Positions 63,710-64,000 of a stretch of DNA of 64,000 bases are shown here, one piece after another. The first letter of the stretch is position 1; every line of letters begins with the position of its first letter. The stretch covers positions 248,001 to 312,000 of the forward strand of contig LLEY01000035.1 in the NCBI GenBank assembly GCA_001414485.1, given 5' to 3'. Source of the stretch: Calycina herbarum (Eukaryota; Ascomycota; Leotiomycetes; Helotiales; Pezizellaceae). The position numbers and the translations under genes were made by a program. A model generated the notes under the pieces. That model was not told where the DNA came from and ran no database searches. It saw nothing but the letters and a program-made list of their open reading frames with translations.

Positions 63710-64000
63710 ATATTCAGTTACTTTACACGCAGGCCTTGGAATTTGCCTTGTCTGGGTCCTTTAACCCCCCCCCCCCCCCCCCCTTTTCTCAAAATCAAAA
63801 ACAAAGATATTAGCTTAGTCAAGTTTCGACACATAGATACCAGAAATCCATTAGTATCTTGCCGTTGGAAGCTCGCGGTTTGTATCAAAATTGAAAAAGG
63901 AAAACTAGAAGCAACGAGTGAATGGCGCGGGCATGGTTTTACTTCGCATGCCACAAAGTACAATTGTACTTGACGGAATTCCTATTTTTAATCCTCCATA
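63710..64000. other. Window end, with a poly-C run
   Basis: A C-run of about 20 bases at roughly 63764-63783, preceded by TTTAA. Nothing else recognised. Confidence 0.5.

Overview
This is a window of a filamentous ascomycete genome (Pezizomycotina). Leotiomycetes is my best guess from overall gene character, but I cannot prove it. The evidence for a fungus is direct: genes are broken by short introns (about 48-120 bases) with GTAAGT-like donors and C/TAG acceptors, and the products are fungal families (HET, Bni4, Swc5, Ycf1, 2EXR, fungal ubiquitin-like-domain proteins). Coordinates of multi-exon genes span introns; exon limits are in the evidence text and were set by reading frame and splice signals.

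Layout. 1-801 is the 3' end of a HET-domain (heterokaryon incompatibility type) gene. 1407-1936 is a TACTC-rich inverted-repeat element. 2116-14324 is a conserved block: Dus1 tRNA dihydrouridine synthase (minus), a Bni4-like bud-neck scaffold (minus), a long non-coding divergent interval, and Swc5 of the SWR1 complex (plus). 16140-31200 looks like an accessory stretch. It holds a broken GH1 beta-glucosidase relic, an intact 619-residue STAND-N/ubiquitin-like-domain protein with the tail of a dead paralogue beside it, a broken CorA-like relic, a SAP-domain protein of unknown function, a CNNM/Mam3-type membrane protein, a decayed 2EXR gene, and several diverged copies of a short repeat, one of which encodes a signal-peptide-like leader.

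31546-43859 is a second conserved block: Fyv10/MAEA of the GID ubiquitin ligase (minus), a foldback MITE, the bHLH factor Cbf1 with a long leader, and a 13-exon Ycf1-type vacuolar ABC transporter. 43860-54210 is about 10 kb in which I find no gene. 54211-56261 encodes a YDR124W-like (DUF2841) protein. A second MITE (58578-58861), a four-helix membrane protein (59058-59840) and a tRNA-Trp (61903-61974) follow. The window ends with a textbook hAT-type MITE (63280-63701) with an exact 8-base target-site duplication, built of the same TACTC repeats as the element at 1407-1936.

The genes do not form one pathway; most are housekeeping genes. Plausible biological themes are self/non-self or innate-immunity-like genes (HET, STAND-N/ULD) with gene decay around them, and sulphur/metal homeostasis from the neighbouring Cbf1 and Ycf1 genes. 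The most distinctive structural finding is the set of three or four non-autonomous inverted-repeat elements from at least three families.
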